Shown here: positions 34,118 through 39,503 of the stretch, one piece after another
Numbering within the stretch: position 1 is the first letter of the stretch
How the letters are laid out: each line of letters begins with the position of its first letter
Virus record (IMG/VR): IMGVR_UViG_3300025151_000106
Location: 1-39,503 of that record
DNA length: 39,503 nt
Origin: a virus
Reading direction: 5' to 3' (one strand)
Notes under the pieces: generated by a model
Told to the model about the DNA's origin: nothing
The model's database searches: none
The model's input: only the letters and a program-made list of their open reading frames with translations
Program-made: the position numbers and the translations under genes

Positions 34118-34306
34118 TTATAATAAATCTTTCAACTCAACAGGTCGTTGCTCTAACTCAATACCTAACTGCCTAATCCAATAGACTTTATCAATCGGAA
34201 TAGTTTTAGTATTCATAAGATTTACAAGTGACCTAGAAACATCACAGTCTGGATAGATTCTATCCTCACCATAAAGATTCTTAACTTTAATATATGCTTT
34301 CATCAT
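34118..34306 (-). CDS. Small hypothetical protein
   Basis: 62 aa; the ATG at 34306 overlaps the previous stop (ATGA) and is preceded by GGAGAAGA. Basic N-terminus (KAYIKVKNLYGEDRIYPDCD), ending IELEQRPVELKDLL. Not recognised. Confidence 0.6.
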   Translation of the reverse strand: MMKAYIKVKNLYGEDRIYPDCDVSRSLVNLMNTKTIPIDKVYWIRQLGIELEQRPVELKDLL

Positions 34307-34503
34307 TCTTCTCCGTATAGATTGTTCCACTCTTTAGCAGTGATGCCAGTTTTAATAAACTCTCTCTGACTTGGTGACAGATTTGGAAAGGCATCCTGAA
34401 GCAGCATACCTTTCAGATAATAATTCTCTAACTGATCTACTGTGATCGGTAAAGACATCATATTAACTTGTCCTGAAATAACAGAAGTTCTTTCTACTAA
34501 CAT
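34303..34503 (-). CDS. Small conserved phage protein
   Basis: 66 aa. The C-terminus NLSPSQREFIKTGITAKEWN is of a small protein type common in phages, where a short helix precedes it (VDQLENYYLKGMLLQDAF). Function unknown. GAGGAG lies 8 nt before the ATG, inside the end of the previous gene. Confidence 0.6.
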   Translation of the reverse strand: MLVERTSVISGQVNMMSLPITVDQLENYYLKGMLLQDAFPNLSPSQREFIKTGITAKEWNNLYGEE

Positions 34504-34504
34504 A

Positions 34505-34723
34505 TTAAATCTCCTCAGTATCTAAACTTAACTCTATATCAACATGATTAGCCCAAGTTTGAATCTCTTCATTAGACATTCTTGAAAACCTGTAGCCAAG
34601 TTTACCCATCCAATCCCAAGTATAACTATCCTCTCCGACATGAGCTTTATATCTATCACAGATATACTTTTGGTTTTCAAATCTTTGTTTCAACACCAGT
34701 TTTTCTTCGTTGCTCAGTAGCAT
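34505..34723 (-). CDS. Small acidic hypothetical protein
   Basis: 72 aa from the ATG at 34723, selected because it carries the GGAG-GCGACC leader common to this set; the longer reading to 34771 would begin inside hairpin C. Features: NEEKLVLKQRFENQKYICDR, YTWDWMGKLGYRFSRM. Upstream it keeps a second copy of the AAAAGCCGACC leader, a sign of duplication. Not recognised. Confidence 0.6.
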   Translation of the reverse strand: MLLSNEEKLVLKQRFENQKYICDRYKAHVGEDSYTWDWMGKLGYRFSRMSNEEIQTWANHVDIELSLDTEEI

Positions 34724-34750
34724 GGTCGCTCTCCACATCGGTCGGCTTTT

Positions 34751-34794
34751 AGATTTATGAAGGTCTCTCACTACGTAAGAGACCTTCTAAATCT
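34751..34794 (-). other. Early-gene junction hairpin C
   Basis: AGATTTA/TAAATCT outside and GAAGGTCTCT/AGAGACCTTC inside, one bulged T, loop CACTACGTA. Compared with hairpin B, TCTTT/AAAGA has changed to TCTCT/AGAGA: both sides changed together, so pairing is kept. Confidence 0.8.
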
Positions 34795-34805
34795 TTTAAA
34801 TATTA

Positions 34806-34994
34806 TTAAACTCTGTTCGGAGTTTTAACACATCTGAAACCAGATATAGCTCTTCTGGTTCCATGTTTCCAAACAGATCTACTGCGAGGAGTACTATCAA
34901 ACAGTTTCTTAAACTGAGTCCTAGTAATTCTGTTAGTAATAGTTCTACGTTTAGGATCTGTAGACCTAGAGAGTCTATAAAAGTATTTAATCAT
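34806..34994 (-). CDS. Small very basic protein
   Basis: 62 aa, about a third Arg/Lys (FYRLSRSTDPKRRTITNRIT, RSRSVWKHGTRRAISG). AAGGAG lies 7 nt before the ATG. Likely nucleic-acid binding by composition only. Its start overlaps the previous stop (ATGA). Confidence 0.6.
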   Translation of the reverse strand: MIKYFYRLSRSTDPKRRTITNRITRTQFKKLFDSTPRSRSVWKHGTRRAISGFRCVKTPNRV

Positions 34995-35179
34995 TTTAAG
35001 CTCCTTCGCCGTTTGAAATAATAAACTCTAGAACCTCGGCGGCCATAAGGTTTAGAGATTCTAACAATGTTAGTTTCTTTATAAATTCCTTCAGTTTTTC
35101 TACTGAATTTATATTTATTATAACTCTCTAGAATCCAGAGAGGATGTAAGAAATAATATAAAATATTTATATATATCAT
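34991..35179 (-). CDS. Small basic protein with hydrophobic N-terminus
   Basis: 62 aa. The first 18 residues (IYINILYYFLHPLWILES) are hydrophobic, possibly membrane-associated; the rest is basic (PYGRRGSRVYYFKRRRSLK). AGGAG lies 8 nt before the ATG, directly behind a terminator hairpin. Not recognised. Confidence 0.55.
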   Translation of the reverse strand: MIYINILYYFLHPLWILESYNKYKFSRKTEGIYKETNIVRISKPYGRRGSRVYYFKRRRSLK

Positions 35180-35191
35180 ATAGATACTCCT

Positions 35192-35222
35192 AAAAACTCA
35201 AGAGGGCCGAAGCCCTCCTGAG
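35192..35222 (-). terminator. Intrinsic terminator after the H1-like gene
   Basis: On the minus strand an 11-bp stem (CTCAGGAGGGC / GCCCTCTTGAG, one G-U pair) closes a TTCG tetraloop and is followed by TTTTT. This is a canonical rho-independent terminator placed 10 nt after the stop of the 184-aa gene, with the next AGGAG directly behind the U-run. Confidence 0.85.
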
Positions 35223-35232
35223 CGTTTTGGCT

Positions 35233-35787
35233 TTAGCCAAGCTTGAGCTGAGTTACTAGTTGGTCAAGCGTAGACTTGATAAGGTTGACATCATCTGACA
35301 TCTGAGACACCTCACCTTCAAGGAAGGTCATGCGTGTCTCCAAGGCTGACTGATTTGCCGGAGTTTTAGTAACTCGCTTGAGGTTCTGAAATTCCTGCTT
35401 GGAAATCGTAGATTTCTTCACGGGTGATTTCTTGGTGACCTTCTTGGCAACCTTCTTCTTGGCGACCTTGGTCGCTGTGCGCTTAGCAGTCTTGACTGCT
35501 TTGACCTTGACCGGAGTCTTTGACTCCACCATGTCCTCGGTTTTGACCTGCTTGGTCAGGAAAGCCGGAACCTTAGTCGCCTCGAAAAGCTCTTGAGCTT
35601 TCCCACGACTAAGTGAGGAGGCCGGAAACTGGGAGTATAAAACTCCCAAGCAACGCTTCCGAATTATTGGAAACTTGATCTCTGGAATTTCCAGAGACTC
35701 ACAAATCTGGTAAGCAAACTTACCAGCGAGGCCAAAGTACTGCTTAGGAGTTGCTTGAATTTCATTCAAAGTTACTGATTTTGTCAT
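35233..35787 (-). CDS. Histone H1-like Lys/Ala-rich early protein
   Basis: 184 aa. Residues about 1-80 look like a folded domain (QATPKQYFGLAGKFAYQICE). Residues about 95-125 are Lys/Ala/Thr/Val-rich (AVKTAKRTATKVAKKKVAKK), like bacterial histone H1-type tails. Residues 145-184 form an acidic coiled coil (LETRMTFLEGEVSQMSDDVN). It likely coats or bends DNA and may oligomerise. It is the second gene after the early promoter and is flanked by hairpin D and a terminator, so it is probably made early and abundantly. Confidence 0.65.
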   Translation of the reverse strand: MTKSVTLNEIQATPKQYFGLAGKFAYQICESLEIPEIKFPIIRKRCLGVLYSQFPASSLSRGKAQELFEATKVPAFLTKQVKTEDMVESKTPVKVKAVKTAKRTATKVAKKKVAKKVTKKSPVKKSTISKQEFQNLKRVTKTPANQSALETRMTFLEGEVSQMSDDVNLIKSTLDQLVTQLKLG

Positions 35788-35790
35788 TGT

Positions 35791-35805
35791 AAAATCTCCG
35801 ATTTT
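35791..35805 (-). promoter_or_regulatory. Hairpin presenting the ribosome-binding site of the H1-like gene
   Basis: On the minus strand AAAATC-GGA-GATTTT forms a 6-bp stem whose loop and first stem base make GGAG, the ribosome-binding site, 8 nt before the ATG at 35787. The adjacent gene at 36068 has the same design. Confidence 0.65.
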
Positions 35806-35836
35806 AAAGTTGTGTTGTGGTTTGTCGGTGTTGCTA

Positions 35837-35884
35837 AGAGACTTTTAAGTGTCTCTCACTACGTAAGAGACACTAAAAAGCTCT
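35837..35884 (-). other. Early-gene junction hairpin D
   Basis: The inner stem AGTGTCTCT/AGAGACACT with loop CACTACGTA is extended by CTTTT/AAAAG and AGAG/CTCT, giving about 18 bp with one mismatch and one bulge. The loop is the same as hairpin C, while the stem differs in sequence from A-C but keeps pairing. It lies between the 58-aa and the H1-like genes. Confidence 0.8.
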
Positions 35885-35891
35885 AAGGGGT

Positions 35892-36068
35892 TTAGCGGCT
35901 CAGCTTTCGAAACTGAGCAGCTTGTATAAACTCAACGAGTTTATCGTACTCGGGATCGTTTGGATCAATCGTGAGTTTAATCGTGGGCCTTGATTCGGTG
36001 ACTTCCTTGGCGGTGAACAGTCCACACTCAAAACCTTTGACTCTGTCAAGCGTAAATTCAACTTTCAT
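35892..36068 (-). CDS. First early gene, small hypothetical protein
   Basis: 58 aa. The ATG at 36068 is selected because AAGGAG lies 8 nt upstream; the reading from 36194 would cross the leader. Features: KVEFTLDRVKGFECGLFTAK, IDPNDPEYDKLVEFIQ, FRKLSR. Not recognised. First coding gene after the leftward promoter. Confidence 0.65.
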   Translation of the reverse strand: MKVEFTLDRVKGFECGLFTAKEVTESRPTIKLTIDPNDPEYDKLVEFIQAAQFRKLSR

Positions 36069-36072
36069 GTGT

Positions 36073-36089
36073 AAAACTCCTTGAGTTTT
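36073..36089 (-). promoter_or_regulatory. Hairpin presenting the ribosome-binding site of the first early gene
   Basis: AAAACTC-AAG-GAGTTTT on the minus strand gives a 7-bp stem; the AAGGAG ribosome site spans the loop and the top of the 3' arm, 8 nt before the ATG. The upstream ACACCGA...CAAACCA part is also shared with the leader of the H1-like gene. Confidence 0.65.
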
Positions 36090-36108
36090 CGTGTGTGAGT
36101 TTTTGGTT

Positions 36109-36129
36109 TGTCTCGGTGTCGCTGAGACA
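36109..36129 (-). other. Small leader hairpin upstream of the first early gene
   Basis: TGTCTCGG/CTGAGACA forms an 8-bp stem (one G-U) in the leader of the 58-aa gene. A related, partly decayed version (TTTGTCGGTG...GCTAAGAGAC) is present in the leader of the H1-like gene at about 35821-35842. Confidence 0.5.
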
Positions 36130-36187
36130 TTTCCATTAAAGGCATATCTGATTTTTGATTGCAAAGCTTTCTGGTGGGTGATTTTGG

Positions 36188-36266
36188 TGCGCATAATGCG
36201 CAGGAAAACAGGCGAAGAAAGCCTGCATCACGCGCAGCGCGTCACGATCACGTAGCGCGATCACGT
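36188..36266. repeat. GC-rich palindromes and a 9-bp direct repeat
   Basis: TGCGCAT-A-ATGCGCA (36188-36202), ACGCGC-A-GCGCGT (36230-36242) and two copies of CGATCACGT at 36245-36253 and 36258-36266 (13-bp period). They are much richer in G+C than their surroundings. Replication origin, protein binding site or RNA structure are all possible. Confidence 0.6.
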
Positions 36267-36287
36267 TGAGATTTTTAAACTTCGGGG

Positions 36288-36527
36288 ATAGATTATTTAG
36301 CTTGCTAAATATTCTATAGGTTGTTGAATTTTCTAGACTCTTGAGTCTATAAAATTTATTCAGAAGACTTACAAAATCTCTTGAGATTTTGTAAACTAGG
36401 GAGAGTTTGAAGTCTCGGGCGCAGAATCTCTAAAGTTCTTTAGAGATTCTGGAGCTTTGGAGAACTTTAGAGTCTAACAAGTTAGACTCTAAGATTTTTT
36501 AGCCCTCTAAAGTTCTTTAGAGGGCTA
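36288..36527. repeat. Array of long perfect inverted repeats with 2-nt loops
   Basis: Six palindromes, each with a TT or AA loop: 36288-36317 (13 of 14 pairs, GC-TT-GC centre), 36327-36356 (13 of 14, CTC-TT-GAG), 36369-36394 (12 of 12, CTC-TT-GAG), 36422-36451 (14 of 14, AAAG-TT-CTTT), 36467-36492 (12 of 12, AAC-AA-GTT), 36500-36527 (13 of 13, AAAG-TT-CTTT). Arms differ in sequence between most units, although 36422 and 36500 share CTCTAAAGTTCTTTAGAG. The units lie in the transcribed leader of the leftward operon and have no U-run on that strand. Confidence 0.85.
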
Positions 36528-36737
36528 GGCAGGAGGCCACCCCACCCCCCCGTATATATATACTAATACGTATACATTTTACAGGCTTGGGAGTGTTAAG
36601 CAGTTTGGGGGATAGGGACTTCAGAGTCTTGGAAGGTTTTTGCGGCCATAGAGACTTTAAAGTCTTTAAAGGATCAATCCGATAGGATTGTTGTTGTCTA
36701 TATAAATATATATATGAACCCGGAGGGTACAAAGTAT
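36528..36737. other. Non-coding leader segment next to the leftward promoter
   Basis: Contains a C-run (36541-36551), the AT palindrome GTATATATATAC (36552-36563), the 14-bp palindrome AGACTTTAAAGTCT (36652-36665) and CAATCC-GATA-GGATTG (36675-36690). No convincing gene; an open frame on the minus strand here starts with TTG at the transcription start and has repetitive composition. Confidence 0.6.
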
Positions 36738-36766
36738 ATTATACACTCCACAGAGCATTTTGTCAA
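36738..36766 (-). promoter_or_regulatory. Sigma70 promoter of the leftward early operon
   Basis: On the minus strand, TTGACA (36766-36761) and TATAAT (36743-36738) with a 17-bp spacer: a perfect consensus for the host housekeeping sigma factor. Predicted start near 36731, giving a leader of about 660 nt before the first gene at 36068. Confidence 0.85.
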
Positions 36767-36793
36767 GTATTTTCGTAAAAAACTAAAAAAGAC

Positions 36794-36822
36794 TTGACAG
36801 AACCTCTATTTAGGGCTATAAT
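36794..36822 (+). promoter_or_regulatory. Sigma70 promoter of the terminase operon, leaderless
   Basis: TTGACA (36794-36799), 17-bp spacer, TATAAT (36817-36822): perfect consensus. Two A6 tracts (36777-36782, 36785-36790) just upstream look like an UP element. The predicted start, about 36829, is 0-3 nt before the terminase ATG and no ribosome site is present, so the mRNA should be leaderless or nearly so. Confidence 0.85.
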
Positions 36823-36830
36823 AGTATAAG

Positions 36831-37202
36831 ATGAGTAAAGAATTAACAGTAAAGCAAAAAGATTTCTTGGACTATCTAGTTGAAACTGGAGGTGATCCTA
36901 AGAAAGCTGCTGAGTTGGCGGGATACGCCCAGAATGGACATTGGCAGGTAGTCAAGGCTCTCAAACACGAAATCATAGATCTGGCCTCTAACATTCTAGC
37001 TCAGTCAGCACCCCAAGCAGCAATGAAGCTTGTGGAGGTTATGCACTCTGATCAGCCTATACCACAGGCTAATATGCGTCTTCAGGCTGCACAAACCATC
37101 CTAGACCGCACAGGACTAGGAAAACAAGAAAGACTAGACGTAAATAATAATATGACAGGTGGTTTATTTATACTACCGGCTAAAGCTAATGAGGCGAACT
37201 AG
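36831..37202 (+). CDS. Terminase small subunit
   Basis: 123 aa. LTVKQKDFLDYLVETGGDPK followed by KAAELAGYAQNG is the N-terminal helix-turn-helix of small terminases. The middle is helical (ASNILAQSAPQAAMKLVEVM, ANMRLQAAQTILDRTGLG), the oligomerisation region; the C-terminal tail would contact the large subunit. It recognises phage DNA for packaging. The ATG lies 8 nt after a perfect TATAAT box, with no Shine-Dalgarno. Confidence 0.85.
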   Translation: MSKELTVKQKDFLDYLVETGGDPKKAAELAGYAQNGHWQVVKALKHEIIDLASNILAQSAPQAAMKLVEVMHSDQPIPQANMRLQAAQTILDRTGLGKQERLDVNNNMTGGLFILPAKANEAN

Positions 37203-37422
37203 CAGCACAATACCTTTTGGATATAAATTATCTGAAGATGAAAAGACTCTAGAACCTGTAGAGCAGCAACTAGAATCTTTAGATAAAATAAAAGAATTGG
37301 TATCTTCAGACATGATGTCACTAAGAGAGGGTGCTGAGTGGTTAACTCACATGACAGGTAGAAGTATTAGTCATGTTGGCTTAAAGAATATTATTTATGG
37401 AAGATTGGGAGATAAATCCTGA
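37189..37422 (+). CDS. Small conserved protein between terminase genes
   Basis: 77 aa from the ATG at 37189, 14 nt inside the small terminase. PFGYKLSEDEKTLEPVEQQL then LREGAEWLTHMTGRSISHVG resembles the start of a serine-recombinase recombinase domain (PFGY...E...), without catalytic domain, and is common beside marine phage terminases. Likely a helix-turn-helix DNA-binding protein, perhaps part of the packaging complex. Its end overlaps the large terminase by 26 nt. Confidence 0.7.
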   Translation: MRRTSSTIPFGYKLSEDEKTLEPVEQQLESLDKIKELVSSDMMSLREGAEWLTHMTGRSISHVGLKNIIYGRLGDKS

Positions 37423-39073
37423 GAACTACCTCACAGACGAGGAGGGTAATTTCGTTCTAAAGAAGGACGGAACTCCAAGACGTAAAGGTGGTAGACCTAA
37501 GGGTTCAAAGGGTAGAGGCTATAACTACCATTCAGAAACGAAAGCAAAGATACAGGCGCGGAGATCTGTACGCAAAAAAGAAAAAGAAACAGAGCGTACA
37601 CGACTTAAACTCTCCCAACAACGAGAAAAACTAAAAGCCTCTAAAGAAACCCTAACAAAGCTAGATAATAATAATAAAAATAAAGTAATTACTGATGATG
37701 TTCTGTCTAAGGTTCCAAAAGCCTTACGGGAAGAAGCTAACGACAATGTTATCTTCAAACCTAACTCAGGGCCACAGACAGACTTCTTAGCAGCTCCTGA
37801 GAGGGACGTATTGTACGGTGGAGCAGCAGGGGGTGGTAAGTCCTATGCCATGCTCATAGATCCTCTCAGATACGCTCACAGGCCCTCTCATAGGGCTTTA
37901 ATACTTAGACGGTCTATGCCAGAGCTACGAGAGCTTATAGACAAGTCTAGAGAGCTGTATCCAAGAGCTTTCCCCGGTTGTAAGTATCGGGAGGTAGAAA
38001 AGCTTTGGAACTTTCCGTCAGGGGCTAAAGTAGAATTTGGATTCTTGGAAAGAGATGCAGATGTATATCGCTACCAAGGACAAGCGTACAGTTGGATAGG
38101 GTTTGATGAGATTACTCATCTACCCACAGAGTTTGGTTGGAACTATCTGGCTTCACGACTGCGTACTACAGATCCAGATATTGTACCTTATATGCGGTGT
38201 ACCGCTAACCCCGGTGGTGTTGGAGCGCATTGGGTAAAGAAAAGATATATATTACCATCACCGCCCAACGAATCTTTTAGGGGTGATGACGGTCTAACAA
38301 GAAAGTTTATTCCGGCTAGACTAGATGACAATCCATATCTAGCTGAAGATGGACGTTACGAGGAGATGCTCAAAGCTCTCCCTGATATCCAACGAAAACA
38401 ATTACTAGAAGGTAATTGGGAAATAGCAGAGGGTGCTGCATTCACAGAGTTTGATATAGCAGCCCACGTAGTCATACCATTTGAGATCCCAATAGGATGG
38501 GAGCGAATAAAAGGTATTGACTATGGATATGCTTCTGAGAGTGCCTGTGTCTGGGGGTGTGTTGATCCAACAGACGGTACTTTGATTATATATAGAGAAT
38601 TATACCGTAAAGGACTTACGGGCGAAGATCTTGGACATCTTATTGCAGAGATGGAAGTTCAAGATCCTTTTGCTGTACCCGGCGTTTTAGATACAGCAGC
38701 TTGGGCTAAGACAGGTTCTACCGGCCCTACAGTTGGAGAAGCCCTTATGAGAATAGGGCATAAGCTAAGGAGAGCTGATAAGAACCGCATACAAGGGAAA
38801 ATACAAATTCACGAATACTTGAAGTTACAGCAAAGCGGTAGGCCCCGATTGCAAATATTTAATACTTGCCCTAACCTGATACGCGAACTACAAAGTATTC
38901 CTCTTGATCGCTCAAACCCAGAGGATGTTGATACACACGCCTCTGATCACGCATATGATGCACTTAGGTATCTGATTATGTCCAGACCTAAGATTGCTGA
39001 TCCTTTATCTAGAATAAGGGATATGCACAGAGCGCAAGCATTTACCCCGTTGGATTCGGAGTTTGGGTACTAA
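37397..39073 (+). CDS. Terminase large subunit
   Basis: 558 aa. ATPase: Walker A GGAAGGGKS (141-149), Walker B WIGFDE (233-238), coupling motif NPGG (271-274). RNase-H-like nuclease: Asp375 (KGIDYGYAS), Asp432 (VLDTAAW), Asp517 (HASDHAYDAL). It cuts concatemers and pumps DNA into the prohead. An extra N-terminal region of about 110 residues, Lys/Arg-rich with GGRPKGSKGRG at 31-41 (AT-hook-like), precedes the ATPase. Confidence 0.93.
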   Translation: MEDWEINPENYLTDEEGNFVLKKDGTPRRKGGRPKGSKGRGYNYHSETKAKIQARRSVRKKEKETERTRLKLSQQREKLKASKETLTKLDNNNKNKVITDDVLSKVPKALREEANDNVIFKPNSGPQTDFLAAPERDVLYGGAAGGGKSYAMLIDPLRYAHRPSHRALILRRSMPELRELIDKSRELYPRAFPGCKYREVEKLWNFPSGAKVEFGFLERDADVYRYQGQAYSWIGFDEITHLPTEFGWNYLASRLRTTDPDIVPYMRCTANPGGVGAHWVKKRYILPSPPNESFRGDDGLTRKFIPARLDDNPYLAEDGRYEEMLKALPDIQRKQLLEGNWEIAEGAAFTEFDIAAHVVIPFEIPIGWERIKGIDYGYASESACVWGCVDPTDGTLIIYRELYRKGLTGEDLGHLIAEMEVQDPFAVPGVLDTAAWAKTGSTGPTVGEALMRIGHKLRRADKNRIQGKIQIHEYLKLQQSGRPRLQIFNTCPNLIRELQSIPLDRSNPEDVDTHASDHAYDALRYLIMSRPKIADPLSRIRDMHRAQAFTPLDSEFGY

Positions 39074-39076
39074 TAT

Positions 39077-39503
39077 ATGAATAATGATAGCGCAAATAAT
39101 GTTTACTTTCAGGATGTGGAAGGTGAACAAGGCAAGAGCATTGACCTTGAGAATGTTGTCCACAATCAGTTTGTAGGCATTATTACGGATCGTTATACAT
39201 CGGCAAAGATGGCTAGAGATCATGATGAGAAGCGGTGGATTACTGCTTATCATAATTATCGTGGTTTGTACCCAAAACACTACCGATTTAGAGAATCAGA
39301 AAAATCTAGAGTATTTGTAAAAGTAACTAAAACAAAAGTACTTGCAGCTTTTGGACAGCTAGTTGATGTTGTCTTTGGTTCCAATAAGCTCCCGATTGGA
39401 ATATCTGAAACAAAGATGCCGGAGGGTGTAGCTGAATATGCACACCTAGACACTCAGAATCCGGTTCCAAGCATCGAAACTAGTGTGCCTGCCCCGGAGC
39501 CTG
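39077..39503 (+). CDS. Portal protein, N-terminal part (partial)
   Basis: 142 codons, open to the window end. DHDEKRWITAYHNYRGLYPK, SEKSRVFVKVTKTKVLAAFG and QLVDVVFGSNKLP are the conserved start of head-tail connector proteins of marine podoviruses. It forms the dodecameric gate for DNA and sits directly after the large terminase, 3 nt after its stop. The remainder is outside the window. Confidence 0.85.
   Translation, partial: MNNDSANNVYFQDVEGEQGKSIDLENVVHNQFVGIITDRYTSAKMARDHDEKRWITAYHNYRGLYPKHYRFRESEKSRVFVKVTKTKVLAAFGQLVDVVFGSNKLPIGISETKMPEGVAEYAHLDTQNPVPSIETSVPAPEP

Noticed and set aside
36467-36499. Possible rightward terminator: 12-bp stem followed by ATTTTTT
   Set aside because: On the plus strand there is no upstream gene to terminate; it is one unit of the palindrome array and has A-rich sequence after it on the transcribed strand. 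It could still stop antisense RNA.
36517-36732. 71-aa open frame on the minus strand in the leader
   Set aside because: It starts with TTG at the predicted transcription start, has no ribosome site, and its repeated KTLKSL phrases simply follow the palindromic DNA.
36770-39503. Serine recombinase between the terminase genes
   Set aside because: The 77-aa protein has only the PFGY...GRSISHVG part of such proteins; there is no catalytic domain, so it is not evidence for integration.
1-39503. CRISPR array, tRNA, rRNA or insertion sequence
   Set aside because: No regular spacer-repeat pattern, cloverleaf, or transposase with terminal inverted repeats was seen on either strand.

Overview
The window is most of a tailed-phage genome, cut from a circular or circularly permuted map. 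It is most likely a marine podovirus-like phage with a T7-type replication module, infecting a Gram-negative bacterium. Support for this: a family A DNA polymerase, a T7 gp4-type primase-helicase, a gp3-type endonuclease I, a gp2.5-like single-strand binding protein, a class Ia ribonucleotide reductase, very large gp16-like internal virion proteins, a gene-transfer-agent-type holin, a GH24 endolysin, a predicted lipoprotein and periplasmic proteins with Sec signals. I see no integrase, repressor, phage RNA polymerase, tRNA, insertion sequence or CRISPR array.

Layout. (1) Bases 1-18534, rightward: two tail-fibre plus assembly-chaperone cassettes (the first cut by the window edge), small membrane proteins with the holin, then a run of huge virion proteins (949, 342, 184, 648 and 1852 aa), a 56-aa lipoprotein, a secreted cytochrome c fused to a PHM-like copper monooxygenase, and the endolysin. 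(2) Bases 18531-36068, leftward: nucleotide metabolism (nrdA, nrdB), nucleases, DNA polymerase, primase-helicase, SSB, then about twenty small early proteins, packed with 1-53 nt overlaps. (3) Bases 36069-36830: a divergent control region with two perfect sigma70 promoters (TTGACA-17-TATAAT on both strands) and a long leader full of near-perfect inverted repeats. (4) Bases 36831-39503, rightward: small terminase, a small protein, large terminase and the start of the portal. Capsid, tail-tube and the rest of the head genes must lie in the missing segment that joins the right end to the left end.

How it works together. Host RNA polymerase probably starts both operons from the divergent promoters. 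The leftward operon takes over DNA metabolism (H1-like protein, nucleases, RNR, T7-like replisome). The rightward operon makes the packaging motor and, reading round the map, the virion and lysis genes. The two operons meet tail to tail at 18531-18534, where their stop codons overlap.

The least expected content is the cytochrome c/copper monooxygenase fusion with a complete predicted set of heme and copper ligands; a set of four covarying hairpins at early-gene junctions; an array of palindromes with 2-nt loops in the early leader; two leader hairpins that place the ribosome-binding site in the loop; and a terminase promoter placed so that the mRNA should be essentially leaderless. Several real genes under 60 codons were found by reading between the larger ones.
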